From contig JANSXW010000060.1 in the NCBI GenBank assembly GCA_024742755.1, positions 1 to 34,999 of the forward strand: a stretch of 34,999 bases of DNA, given 5' to 3'. Made by a program: the position numbers and the translations under genes. Shown one piece after another: positions 27,412 through 33,464 of this stretch; positions within the stretch are counted from its first letter, which is position 1, and each line of letters begins with the position of its first letter. The DNA comes from a bacterium (GTDB taxonomy: Bacteria > Bacteroidota > Bacteroidia > Chitinophagales > Saprospiraceae). A model generated the notes under the pieces. The model was not told the origin of the DNA, did not search any database, and saw only the letters and a list, made by a program, of their open reading frames with translations.

Positions 27412-27441
27412 TAAAAAAGCCCCGCTGTTGGGCGGGGCTTT
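27412..27441 (-). terminator. Second attenuator terminator before pheA
   Basis: On the minus strand AAAGCCCCGC (27441-27432) pairs with GCGGGGCTTT (27425-27416) around a six-base loop, followed by T's to 27413. It lies 17 bases past the stop of leader peptide 2 and just before pheA, so it would block the operon unless an antiterminator forms: GGGGCT (27485-27480), inside leader 2, is identical to part of the 3' arm and can capture AGCCCC of the 5' arm. Confidence 0.88.
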
Positions 27442-27457
27442 CGTTTCGTTCTTATGC

Positions 27458-27547
27458 TTATGCACATGCACTCAACGGCAGCCCCTTTGGTGGATAGCCA
27501 AAAAAGAAAAAGTAAAAAAAGTAATACGCCGCTTTAGGACTGTACAT
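27458..27547 (-). CDS. Leader peptide 2 of the Phe/Tyr operon
   Basis: A 29-residue frame from ATG 27547 to TAA 27458. Its middle reads AAYYFFYFFFFGYPP: 6 Phe and 5 Tyr codons in total, 9 of 11 residues aromatic at codons 8-18. It lies between the two terminators. The segment GGGGCT at codons 21-23, about 15 bases after the Phe run, could base-pair with the 5' arm of the following terminator when a ribosome stalls on Phe/Tyr codons for lack of charged tRNA. A ribosome that reads on would cover it and let the terminator form. The amino-acid content fits the end products of the operon. It is too short for family evidence; the call rests on composition and position. Confidence 0.85.
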   Translation of the reverse strand: MYSPKAAYYFFYFFFFGYPPKGLPLSACA

Positions 27548-27570
27548 GTGGTTCTGTTTGGTTATTCCCG

Positions 27571-27600
27571 AAAAAAAAGAAGCCCTGCTTGTACAGGGCT
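27571..27600 (-). terminator. First attenuator terminator of the Phe/Tyr operon leader
   Basis: On the minus strand AGCCCTG (27600-27594) pairs with CAGGGCT (27587-27581), loop TACAAG, followed by TTCTTTTTTTT. The segment AGGGCT (27640-27635), directly at the stop codon of leader peptide 1, is identical to part of the 3' arm and can pair with AGCCCT instead, giving an antiterminator. Confidence 0.87.
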
Positions 27601-27639
27601 CCTAAGTATCTTTTCGCAATCCGCAAAATTTAGCAGCCC

Positions 27640-27696
27640 TTATGCTCCGGCATAAAAGTAAAAGCTAAAAAAGTAATTGCGGTAGTTGCGTTGCAT
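27640..27696 (-). CDS. Leader peptide 1 of the Phe/Tyr operon
   Basis: An 18-residue frame, MQRNYRNYFFSFYFYAGA, from ATG 27696 to TAA 27640: 4 Phe and 4 Tyr of 18 residues, 7 of them within codons 8-15. The ATG is about 12 bases after the start site predicted from the -7 element at 27722-27715. The stop codon abuts AGGGCTGC, the candidate antiterminator arm, so a terminating ribosome would mask it while a ribosome stalled at the aromatic codons would leave it free. Its core resembles leader 2 at the DNA level (TTACTTTTTT, then AAGGG-CTGC), which suggests duplication. Confidence 0.85.
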   Translation of the reverse strand: MQRNYRNYFFSFYFYAGA

Positions 27697-27714
27697 TGCG
27701 TTCTTGTTATGGTA

Positions 27715-27746
27715 CAAACCTAGGGATTAATTCTGCATTCCGCAAA
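27715..27746 (-). promoter_or_regulatory. Bacteroidota promoter of the Phe/Tyr operon
   Basis: On the minus strand TTTG (27746-27743) is followed after 20 bases by TAGGTTTG (27722-27715), a full match to the Bacteroidota -33/-7 pattern for the primary sigma factor. The predicted start near 27708 yields a leader of about 320 bases holding both attenuators before pheA. Confidence 0.78.
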
Positions 27747-27798
27747 GTGAAATGCGATTTTTTTTAAATTTTGTTGGGTTTATTGCATTTATTTCGAA

Positions 27799-27812
27799 CT
27801 AACAGTTGTTCG
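27799..27812. promoter_or_regulatory. Operator-like palindrome, site 1
   Basis: CTAACAGTTGTTCG fits a symmetric CnAAC-N4-GTTnG pattern. It lies about 55 bases upstream of the -33 box of the Phe/Tyr operon and downstream of the enoyl-CoA hydratase stop. The form is like TetR-family operators; no regulator gene is in view. Confidence 0.4.
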
Positions 27813-27859
27813 TTTATGGGTTTTGCAAAATACCCCTTCTGTTTTTGAATAAATACAAA

Positions 27860-27873
27860 CAAACAATTGTTAG
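27860..27873. promoter_or_regulatory. Operator-like palindrome, site 2
   Basis: CAAACAATTGTTAG fits the same CnAAC-N4-GTTnG pattern as site 1 and is 61 bases from it centre to centre. Together with flanking bases the two sites also form a 15-of-17 inverted repeat. Confidence 0.4.
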
Positions 27874-27902
27874 TCTGCTAAGTGTTGTTGTGCCAACCGG
27901 CG

Positions 27903-28679
27903 TTACTGACCTTTAAATACAGGTTTGCGTTTTTCCAGAAAAGCCTGCACGCCTTCCGCGTAGTCCTCGGTCTGCCCGGCAGTGGACTGTAGTTGGTCCT
28001 CGATGGCCAGTTGCCGCTCCAGGTCGTTATCCAGGGCATAGTTGAGGGCACGCTTGGTGAGGCCCAGGCCTACGGTAGGCATGTGGGACAACTGCTCAAC
28101 AATCGCCCAGCTCTTTTCCTCGAATTCCTCGTCTGGAAAGAAATTGTAAATCATACCGATGCGCTCGGCTTCCACGGCGGGCACTTTATCGCCCAGCATC
28201 ATCAGGGCGGCAGCTTTTTGATAGCCAATCAGGCGCGGCAGGGTATAAGTCCCCCCGCTGTCAGGGATCAGTCCGATTTTGCTGAACGCCTGAATAAAGC
28301 TCGCCGACTCCGCGGCTACCACAATATCACACGCCAGCGCAATATTGGCGCCCGCTCCTGCCGCCACGCCGTTGACCGCCGCTACGATGGGCTTCTCAAT
28401 AGCCCGCAGCCGGGTCACAATAGGATTGTAATGCTCCGTGAGGATGGTGGTAAGTTCCGGCCCGTCTTCGGCAACGATTTCGCCCAGGTCCTGCCCGGCG
28501 CTAAACGCTTTGCCGGCGCCAGTGAGGTAAAGGGCACGTACCCCGGCATCGTCTTTGCACTCGTCCAGCACGCCCTGAAGGGCCAGCGCCATCTCACGGT
28601 TAAAGCTGTTGTATTTGTCGGGGCGGTTGAGGGTAATGTGCGCTACGGCACCCCGTTTCTCGAATAGAATGGTGTCCAT
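27903..28679 (-). CDS. Enoyl-CoA hydratase/isomerase family protein, PaaG-like
   Basis: Crotonase-fold enzyme, 258 residues from ATG 28679 (MDTILFEKRGAVAHITLNRP); the frame upstream to 28709 is unconserved. Oxyanion-hole motifs are present: GKAFSAGQDLGEI and AAVNGVAAGAGANIALACD, then FSKIGLIPDSGGTYTLPRLI, where the Asp fits the PaaG-type ring-1,2-epoxyphenylacetyl-CoA isomerase pattern rather than the Glu-Glu hydratase one. It ends with QTEDYAEGVQAFLEKRKPVF, normal for the family. PaaG acts in phenylacetate breakdown, but no other paa genes are seen, so the assignment to that pathway is tentative. Transcribed alone, 156 bases upstream of the Phe/Tyr promoter. Confidence 0.88.
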   Translation of the reverse strand: MDTILFEKRGAVAHITLNRPDKYNSFNREMALALQGVLDECKDDAGVRALYLTGAGKAFSAGQDLGEIVAEDGPELTTILTEHYNPIVTRLRAIEKPIVAAVNGVAAGAGANIALACDIVVAAESASFIQAFSKIGLIPDSGGTYTLPRLIGYQKAAALMMLGDKVPAVEAERIGMIYNFFPDEEFEEKSWAIVEQLSHMPTVGLGLTKRALNYALDNDLERQLAIEDQLQSTAGQTEDYAEGVQAFLEKRKPVFKGQ

Positions 28680-28695
28680 TGGGTTGGTTTTTGTG

Positions 28696-28726
28696 CTAAG
28701 ATACGGCAAAATGTAGTGGCAGCGAA
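28696..28726 (-). promoter_or_regulatory. Candidate promoter of the enoyl-CoA hydratase gene
   Basis: On the minus strand TTCG (28726-28723), 19 bases, then TATCTTAG (28703-28696): three of four and seven of eight... close to the TTTG / TAnnTTTG pattern, with the ATG 17 bases after the -7 box. Imperfect, so only suggestive. Confidence 0.35.
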
Positions 28727-29419
28727 GGCTTTATGGACTTGGGGGGTGACTTTGCAAAGCAGATGCCCGGAGTTCCGCCTCGCGGCTGGGTGGTGGGTGT
28801 GCATCTTTGTGGGTGGGCGGTAATAAGAAGACCGGCTGGTTTCAAGCTGTTGATTTGGGAATGGCAAAGGGAGGGGCAAAAAGTTACACACTAATAGCGG
28901 GTAACTACATCAAATCCTTTTGTAATGAATGTAGAAAACAACGTCATTTTGATAGGTGATAAAAAATAAAACCAGGCTGAGGGAAAATTTTGTTCATCTT
29001 CTGGTCCAAGGAAAAAGAAATGATATCATACCCCGACAAACCTTAGAAAGCGGTACGATCAAATTCAAGTAGCGATAGTACCTGTACTAATCAAACTGAA
29101 GAAACTGTATAGAATCTAACCGCGTATTCGATTTGTCCATAATTCCGCTTTTAACATTGTGTCATTTGCTTCTCACAGAACTTACCTTCATATTGTGGGT
29201 GAACAAACGCGTAAACTCTGAAAGTCTTTACAACGATTTATCCCTTCCGTTTTTAGTCTTTCAGGCACTTATCAATTTCTGCCCTTTATTACCTGAAGTT
29301 GAACTCCAAATTGGAGAAGGCAGGCAGGTATGCCGTTATTGAGCATTCCAAACGCTACAGCTATAAGTATTTGGTGGCATGCGGGCAAATTTTATTTTGA
29401 AAGCCTAAAAACTGATTTT
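28727..29419. other. About 690 bases without a supported gene; composition boundary
   Basis: GC-rich sequence like the region to the left ends near 28880, and AT-rich sequence like the accessory genes to the right begins. Short frames here (for example 29133-29342) have no recognisable features. The stretch may hold eroded gene remnants, but I could not identify any. Confidence 0.5.
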
Positions 29420-30802
29420 ATGAAAAATTGGATTTTTACCTTAATCCTTGCATTGCAAGGAACGGTACTCTCGTATGCACAATCAGAAGCCTTCTTTGCA
29501 TTATGGGATGCTGATCAGAAACATTCATTAGAAGCTAATTATTCCAAAAAGAATGGGTTTGACCCTATAAGTGAATTTAACCGAATCTCTTTCTCGAGTT
29601 CAAGCGAACCACTTGATATTACCTTTAATGGATCTATCACTTCCTTTTCGCTATCAAAATCAGTTTACATAAGCGAAACTCCGAAAAACAAAGAAGAGGC
29701 CCGTTTTGAAATATCAGGCTACAATCAAAATGGGGAAGAGATTATCCCTCATTGTTTTACACGTCAAGGTGAAGCAAAAACACTTCAGCTAGGTATCGAT
29801 GATCTATCAGGGCAACCTATTTTTCTTTTCGAAGAAAAAGTCTCAAGAATAAGATTTGTCCCGAGCGGTATCCAATCAGGGGGATATATACAATTCAATA
29901 TAGATGGAGTCTCCAACCAAGACTTTTCGGCCGGTTACCGAGAAAAAGACCCGTGGGCAGAAGGTTGCTCTCTAGATAAGGTTCTCCTCGTTTTTGATAA
30001 TTCCGGTTCTATTTCTAATGATGAAATGACAACTTACAAACAGCATGCCTGGAGTGAGTTGTCCAAACTAGCAGGCAAGCAAATAGGGCTGCAGATTGCT
30101 ACTTTTGGGAACTCCGCAGTAAATCAGTTCTATTTGCCGACGATAACAGAAGCTGACTTTGAACCAGGTTCAAAGCTATATGAATACTTTTTTGACGCAA
30201 ATGAGAACATAGCCAGCAAAGAAGAGATGCAGGAGATGACTAATTTTCATTCCGTAATGGATTTCCTGATTGCAGATGGAGCTGAAGATAAAGCCATTTT
30301 TATTTATACAGACGGCCCTCCCAATTATAGTGTAAATCAAACATACTTGCCAGTCATCGCAGGGGTTACAAGCTTTTTTACGGCAGTATCGAAAACCGAT
30401 TTGCCTTTACAAGTAATTACAAATAATGGCCAGCTGCTTGGGTTAAGCGAGCTGCAGGAAAAGAGCACAAAGCTAAGTTTATGTGCTGTTCCTGACGAAG
30501 TCGATATAGATTTCATCATATCCCCATGCATCGATGACAATCAATCCAAGATGCTCTTAGAAGTATCCCCAAACCCCTGTAGGTGGAATTTCACGATTGA
30601 GTGCCAAGATTACGACGCAGAGGAATCATATACAGCTGTTTTAAAGGATTTAGCAGGCCGGGACATTATTGAACGTTTCAAACTCATAGGGGAACAAACA
30701 ACTGTAGATACAAAGAACCTTGCTTCTGGCAGCTATTTTCTTTGGATTCAGTCTGATAACGCCCAGGTTTTTGAGCCAATCCCAGTGATTATCGCCCGCT
30801 AG
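29420..30802 (+). CDS. vWA-domain-like secreted protein with T9SS type A sorting domain
   Basis: 460 residues from ATG 29420, which gives a signal peptide (MKNWIFTLILALQGTVLSYA); the longer frame upstream is unconserved. The N-terminal part (about 20-190) is a beta-rich region of unknown type. A von Willebrand A-like domain follows (about 195-365): MIDAS motif VLLVFDNSGSISNDEM (DxSxS), the distal KAIFIYTDGPP, and a Thr/Asn-rich strand between. The C-terminus (about 385-460) is a type A Por-secretion sorting domain: LLEVSPNPCRWNFTIE ... LKDLAGRDI ... LASGSYFLWIQ. It is therefore exported by T9SS and anchored or released at the surface. It precedes the Rhs-like gene by 43 bases. Confidence 0.8.
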   Translation: MKNWIFTLILALQGTVLSYAQSEAFFALWDADQKHSLEANYSKKNGFDPISEFNRISFSSSSEPLDITFNGSITSFSLSKSVYISETPKNKEEARFEISGYNQNGEEIIPHCFTRQGEAKTLQLGIDDLSGQPIFLFEEKVSRIRFVPSGIQSGGYIQFNIDGVSNQDFSAGYREKDPWAEGCSLDKVLLVFDNSGSISNDEMTTYKQHAWSELSKLAGKQIGLQIATFGNSAVNQFYLPTITEADFEPGSKLYEYFFDANENIASKEEMQEMTNFHSVMDFLIADGAEDKAIFIYTDGPPNYSVNQTYLPVIAGVTSFFTAVSKTDLPLQVITNNGQLLGLSELQEKSTKLSLCAVPDEVDIDFIISPCIDDNQSKMLLEVSPNPCRWNFTIECQDYDAEESYTAVLKDLAGRDIIERFKLIGEQTTVDTKNLASGSYFLWIQSDNAQVFEPIPVIIAR

Positions 30803-30845
30803 AGGCTCTGCCCATTTATTTTTCTAACCGCTATAACTTTGAAAA

Positions 30846-32051
30846 ATGGAATATCCCAAAATACTACTAATTGTAACCGCAATATTCTTTTTAGCTATTT
30901 CTTCTATTCAAGCACAGGATGAAGAATACTATCCTACACCAGGGGCCTCAATCGCTTCTACATCAAAAGGGGCAAACACTACCGTTAATGAGTTCACAGG
31001 GGCTATTTCTGTATCAATCCCCCTACTTTCCGTTAAGTCTGAGTCTTATACCCTTCCGATTAGCCTTAATTATACCTCACAAGGGGCAAAGGTAGGCCAA
31101 ATTGCGAGTTGGGTCGGTATGGGGTGGAACTTAAATGCCGGGGGCGTGATCACAAGGCAGGTCAATGACTTACCGGACGATGCGCACAATTTCAGCGGGG
31201 ACGGCTATTTGTATAATGGGCAGACTGTAGATGACATATACGGTAAGTACTTTAGCCAGCTATCTTCTTCAGAAGAGGATTATATGTTTAAATACGGGAA
31301 GGACTCGGAACCTGATATTTTCCACTTTAATATTGGAGGAGGCATAAGCGGAAAGTTCTTTTTTGATAAAAACGGAAATCCTCAGCTTGAAAGCCAGGCT
31401 GACTTGAAAATCGAATATGACCTTGATCAGAATTACAGCTACACCACCGATCATAGTTTCCTGACCTCTAATTACAGGGGGCTTATCAAGAGCTTTACGA
31501 TAACTATCCCAAGTGGGCATATCTTTAAATTTGAAGAAAGATCATACTCTATTTCAAGTGATGAAGATCAATACAAAAGTAAAGATAATGGGACCGAGTA
31601 TATAAGCTCAAATTGCTTCCCTGTGCTGGAAGATCCATACCGAGAGGATTTTTCGGGCGTAGATGCTGTGGTAACAGCCTGGCACCTGACTAGCATTACC
31701 AACCCACTATATGACGAAAATGATAACCCGATAGCCCCTGATTTTACTTTTGAATACAAGGACGAAATTTATTTAAACCATTCTAATATCTTCCAGTGGA
31801 AAGCGCTGACGTGCTCGGATACATCATCATTCACGAGCCACTCATCATCATCTGTAGAAACATATCTAAATAAACGCTTGGATGAAATCACATACGGTAA
31901 TGGCGTTTCAGACTATGGGGAAATAGCCTTTATAAGCACTTTTAACAGGGATGATATGTTTCATTTCTATGTCGGAAGTGAGCCAGGAAGCACATTACTA
32001 TCCTTTTGGAATGACAATGCAAGGCAGCTGGCTGAGCACTTCCATTCCTAA
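30846..32051 (+). pseudogene. N-terminal part of a giant Bacteroidota Rhs-like protein, truncated
   Basis: 401 residues. A signal peptide (LLIVTAIFFLAISSIQAQ) leads into the conserved N-terminus of the large Rhs/YD-repeat surface proteins of Bacteroidota: ANTTVNEFTGAISVSIPLLS, LPISLNYTSQGAKVGQIASW, VGMGWNLNAGGVITRQVNDL. Intact homologues continue for many hundreds of residues. Here homology stops near 31950 (EIAFISTFNRDD). The next bases belong, one frame off, to an Rhs core, and this frame ends at 32051 after about 33 residues of frame-shifted translation. An internal deletion is the simplest reading. A TAACTTTG -7-like box ends 4 bases before the ATG, which would make a near-leaderless transcript. 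Confidence 0.75.
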
Positions 32052-33006
32052 AAATAAGTATCGGTACAACGGTATCGAACAGACGGCCAACCTTGGGCTG
32101 GATGTGTATAATGCCTTTTACCGGACGCTAGACCCGAGTTTGGGGCGGTGGTGGCAGGTGGATCCGAAGGCGGAAGCCACTATGGCTCTGACCCCCTATA
32201 ATTCTATGTTTAACAATCCTGTATCTTTCAGCGACCCGGAAGGGGATTTACCTATAATTGCTGAAATTGCCGGACTATCCAATGGTCTCCGAAACTTATT
32301 TCAGGGGGAGAGCTTTTTTGAGGGTTTTGCACAGGGCTGGACCCAGTCCTGGGAAATAACCGGTGGTCTGTTTCAATACAGCAATGACCTTAGTTTTGGC
32401 CAAAACCTATGGAATACGTTTTCCAAACTTACCTGGGAGCTGCCACAAACTTTGGTCGGGCTGACCGTAGCACAAGGCCTGAATATCGGTACAGCAGTGA
32501 ATGACGTCAATTTTTTCAGGGGCGCTACAGTGCTGGACACCGACTTGGATGGCGGGGCTTTTGCCGCCGGCTCTTATTTGATTGGCCCCGAGGGATTTCG
32601 CCCCGTCTTTGAGGATCATTTGTTCGTGCATGAGTTCGGCCATTATCTACAAAGCAAACGCTTGGGGCCCCTGTACCTAAATTTTGTTGCCTTGCCAAGC
32701 GTAGCTGGGTTTTGGGCAGTAGATGAATTATTCAATCAAAACCTTAACGAAACCCGTTGGTATGAAGCTCAAGCGAGCAGATTGGCTGCTAATTATTTTG
32801 ACCGGGAGTTTCCAGGGTTCAATCGAGATCTTTTCATCTTAGGCAATGCTGAGTTCAGGAGAAGATTTGGCTTCTTACCATATCCCAACCCCAGGCCCGG
32901 TGTTGGGAATGGAGCGAATCCTACAAGGCCTAATTTCCATTGGACAGACATACCTATAAACCTGCCATTTAATGGAGGACTTGGCTTGCTGGGCTTACTT
33001 TTCTAA
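31951..33006 (+). CDS. Rhs core with metallopeptidase-like C-terminal toxin domain
   Basis: 351 residues in the +1 frame relative to the upstream Rhs N-terminus. Residues 7-100 are the Rhs-repeat-associated core end: MSEVSQEAHYYPFGMTMQGS, NKYRYNGIEQ, LDVYNAFYRTLDPSLGRWWQ, then PYNSMFNNPVSFSDPEGD, the junction where polymorphic C-termini attach. The tip has a zincin-like HEFGH (227-231) in LFVHEFGHYLQSKRLGPLYL and a downstream Glu (272) in ETRWYEAQASRLAANYF, a tail common in Bacteroidota Rhs proteins. The frame opens at 31936 with no signal peptide of its own, so expression depends on reinitiation, frameshifting or recombination. Its likely immunity partner follows after 19 bases. Confidence 0.78.
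   Translation: MICFISMSEVSQEAHYYPFGMTMQGSWLSTSIPKNKYRYNGIEQTANLGLDVYNAFYRTLDPSLGRWWQVDPKAEATMALTPYNSMFNNPVSFSDPEGDLPIIAEIAGLSNGLRNLFQGESFFEGFAQGWTQSWEITGGLFQYSNDLSFGQNLWNTFSKLTWELPQTLVGLTVAQGLNIGTAVNDVNFFRGATVLDTDLDGGAFAAGSYLIGPEGFRPVFEDHLFVHEFGHYLQSKRLGPLYLNFVALPSVAGFWAVDELFNQNLNETRWYEAQASRLAANYFDREFPGFNRDLFILGNAEFRRRFGFLPYPNPRPGVGNGANPTRPNFHWTDIPINLPFNGGLGLLGLLF
31957..32240 (+). repeat. Rhs core direct repeat, copy A
   Basis: From TTTCATTTCTATGTCGGA through the PEGD-coding bases, this stretch is closely related to 33622-33970. Long blocks are identical (for example AATGCAAGGCAGCTGGCTGA and ATGCCTTTTACCGGACGCT). Copy A lacks a block of about 60 bases present in copy B just before this identity. 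Confidence 0.85.
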
Positions 33007-33025
33007 GTCTAAAAATATATCTAAC

Positions 33026-33448
33026 ATGAAACCCATATATCATCTTCTATTCACTATTTGCAGTGTACTTTTTCTTACTTCTTGCCCTGACAAAGATCCA
33101 AACTGTGATTATTCTTTAAAAATAATCAATGGCTCGGATACCCCTATTGTCTTTTGGTTTTTTATCAACTCCTCACAAGCGTGTGAGCTTCCAGATAGTC
33201 TACCAATCGGCTTAAGACCGGGAAATATTGAATCCTGGACGGTAACGGCCAATTCGCAGAAAGAATTCCTCTGTACGCCATCCGGCGATATTGATGTATT
33301 TGAAAATAATTGTTTATTTCTGTTTTCATCAATCGTAGTTCAAGGCAGTTCTTGGGAAGTCATACAAAATGAGAACCTTTACTTGTACAGGATGAATGTA
33401 GGAGTAGAAGACTTGGAGGCAATGGATTGGACCGTGGAGTATCCGTGA
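33026..33448 (+). CDS. Putative lipoprotein, candidate immunity protein
   Basis: 140 residues from ATG 33026, which gives a lipoprotein signal (LLFTICSVLFLTSC); the frame upstream to 32972 is not supported. The mature part is beta-rich with three or four further cysteines (DPNCDYSLKIING, QACELPD, FLCTPSG, NNCLFLF) and reads as a small periplasmic sandwich. I know no family for it. Its place directly after an Rhs toxin tip and before the next orphan tip is the usual place for an immunity gene; lipid anchoring would fit protection against a toxin acting in the periplasm. Function is inferred from position only. Confidence 0.6.
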   Translation: MKPIYHLLFTICSVLFLTSCPDKDPNCDYSLKIINGSDTPIVFWFFINSSQACELPDSLPIGLRPGNIESWTVTANSQKEFLCTPSGDIDVFENNCLFLFSSIVVQGSSWEVIQNENLYLYRMNVGVEDLEAMDWTVEYP

Positions 33449-33464
33449 TGGTTAAACGCTGTAA

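Noticed and set aside
27412-27600. Terminators as ends of the enoyl-CoA hydratase transcript
   Set aside because: A strong promoter at 27715-27746 lies after that gene, and the terminators are each paired with an aromatic-rich leader frame, which fits attenuation better.
29133-29342. A 69-codon plus-strand frame in the gap before the vWA gene
   Set aside because: No signal peptide pattern that continues into a domain, no family likeness, and chance open frames are common in this AT-rich stretch.
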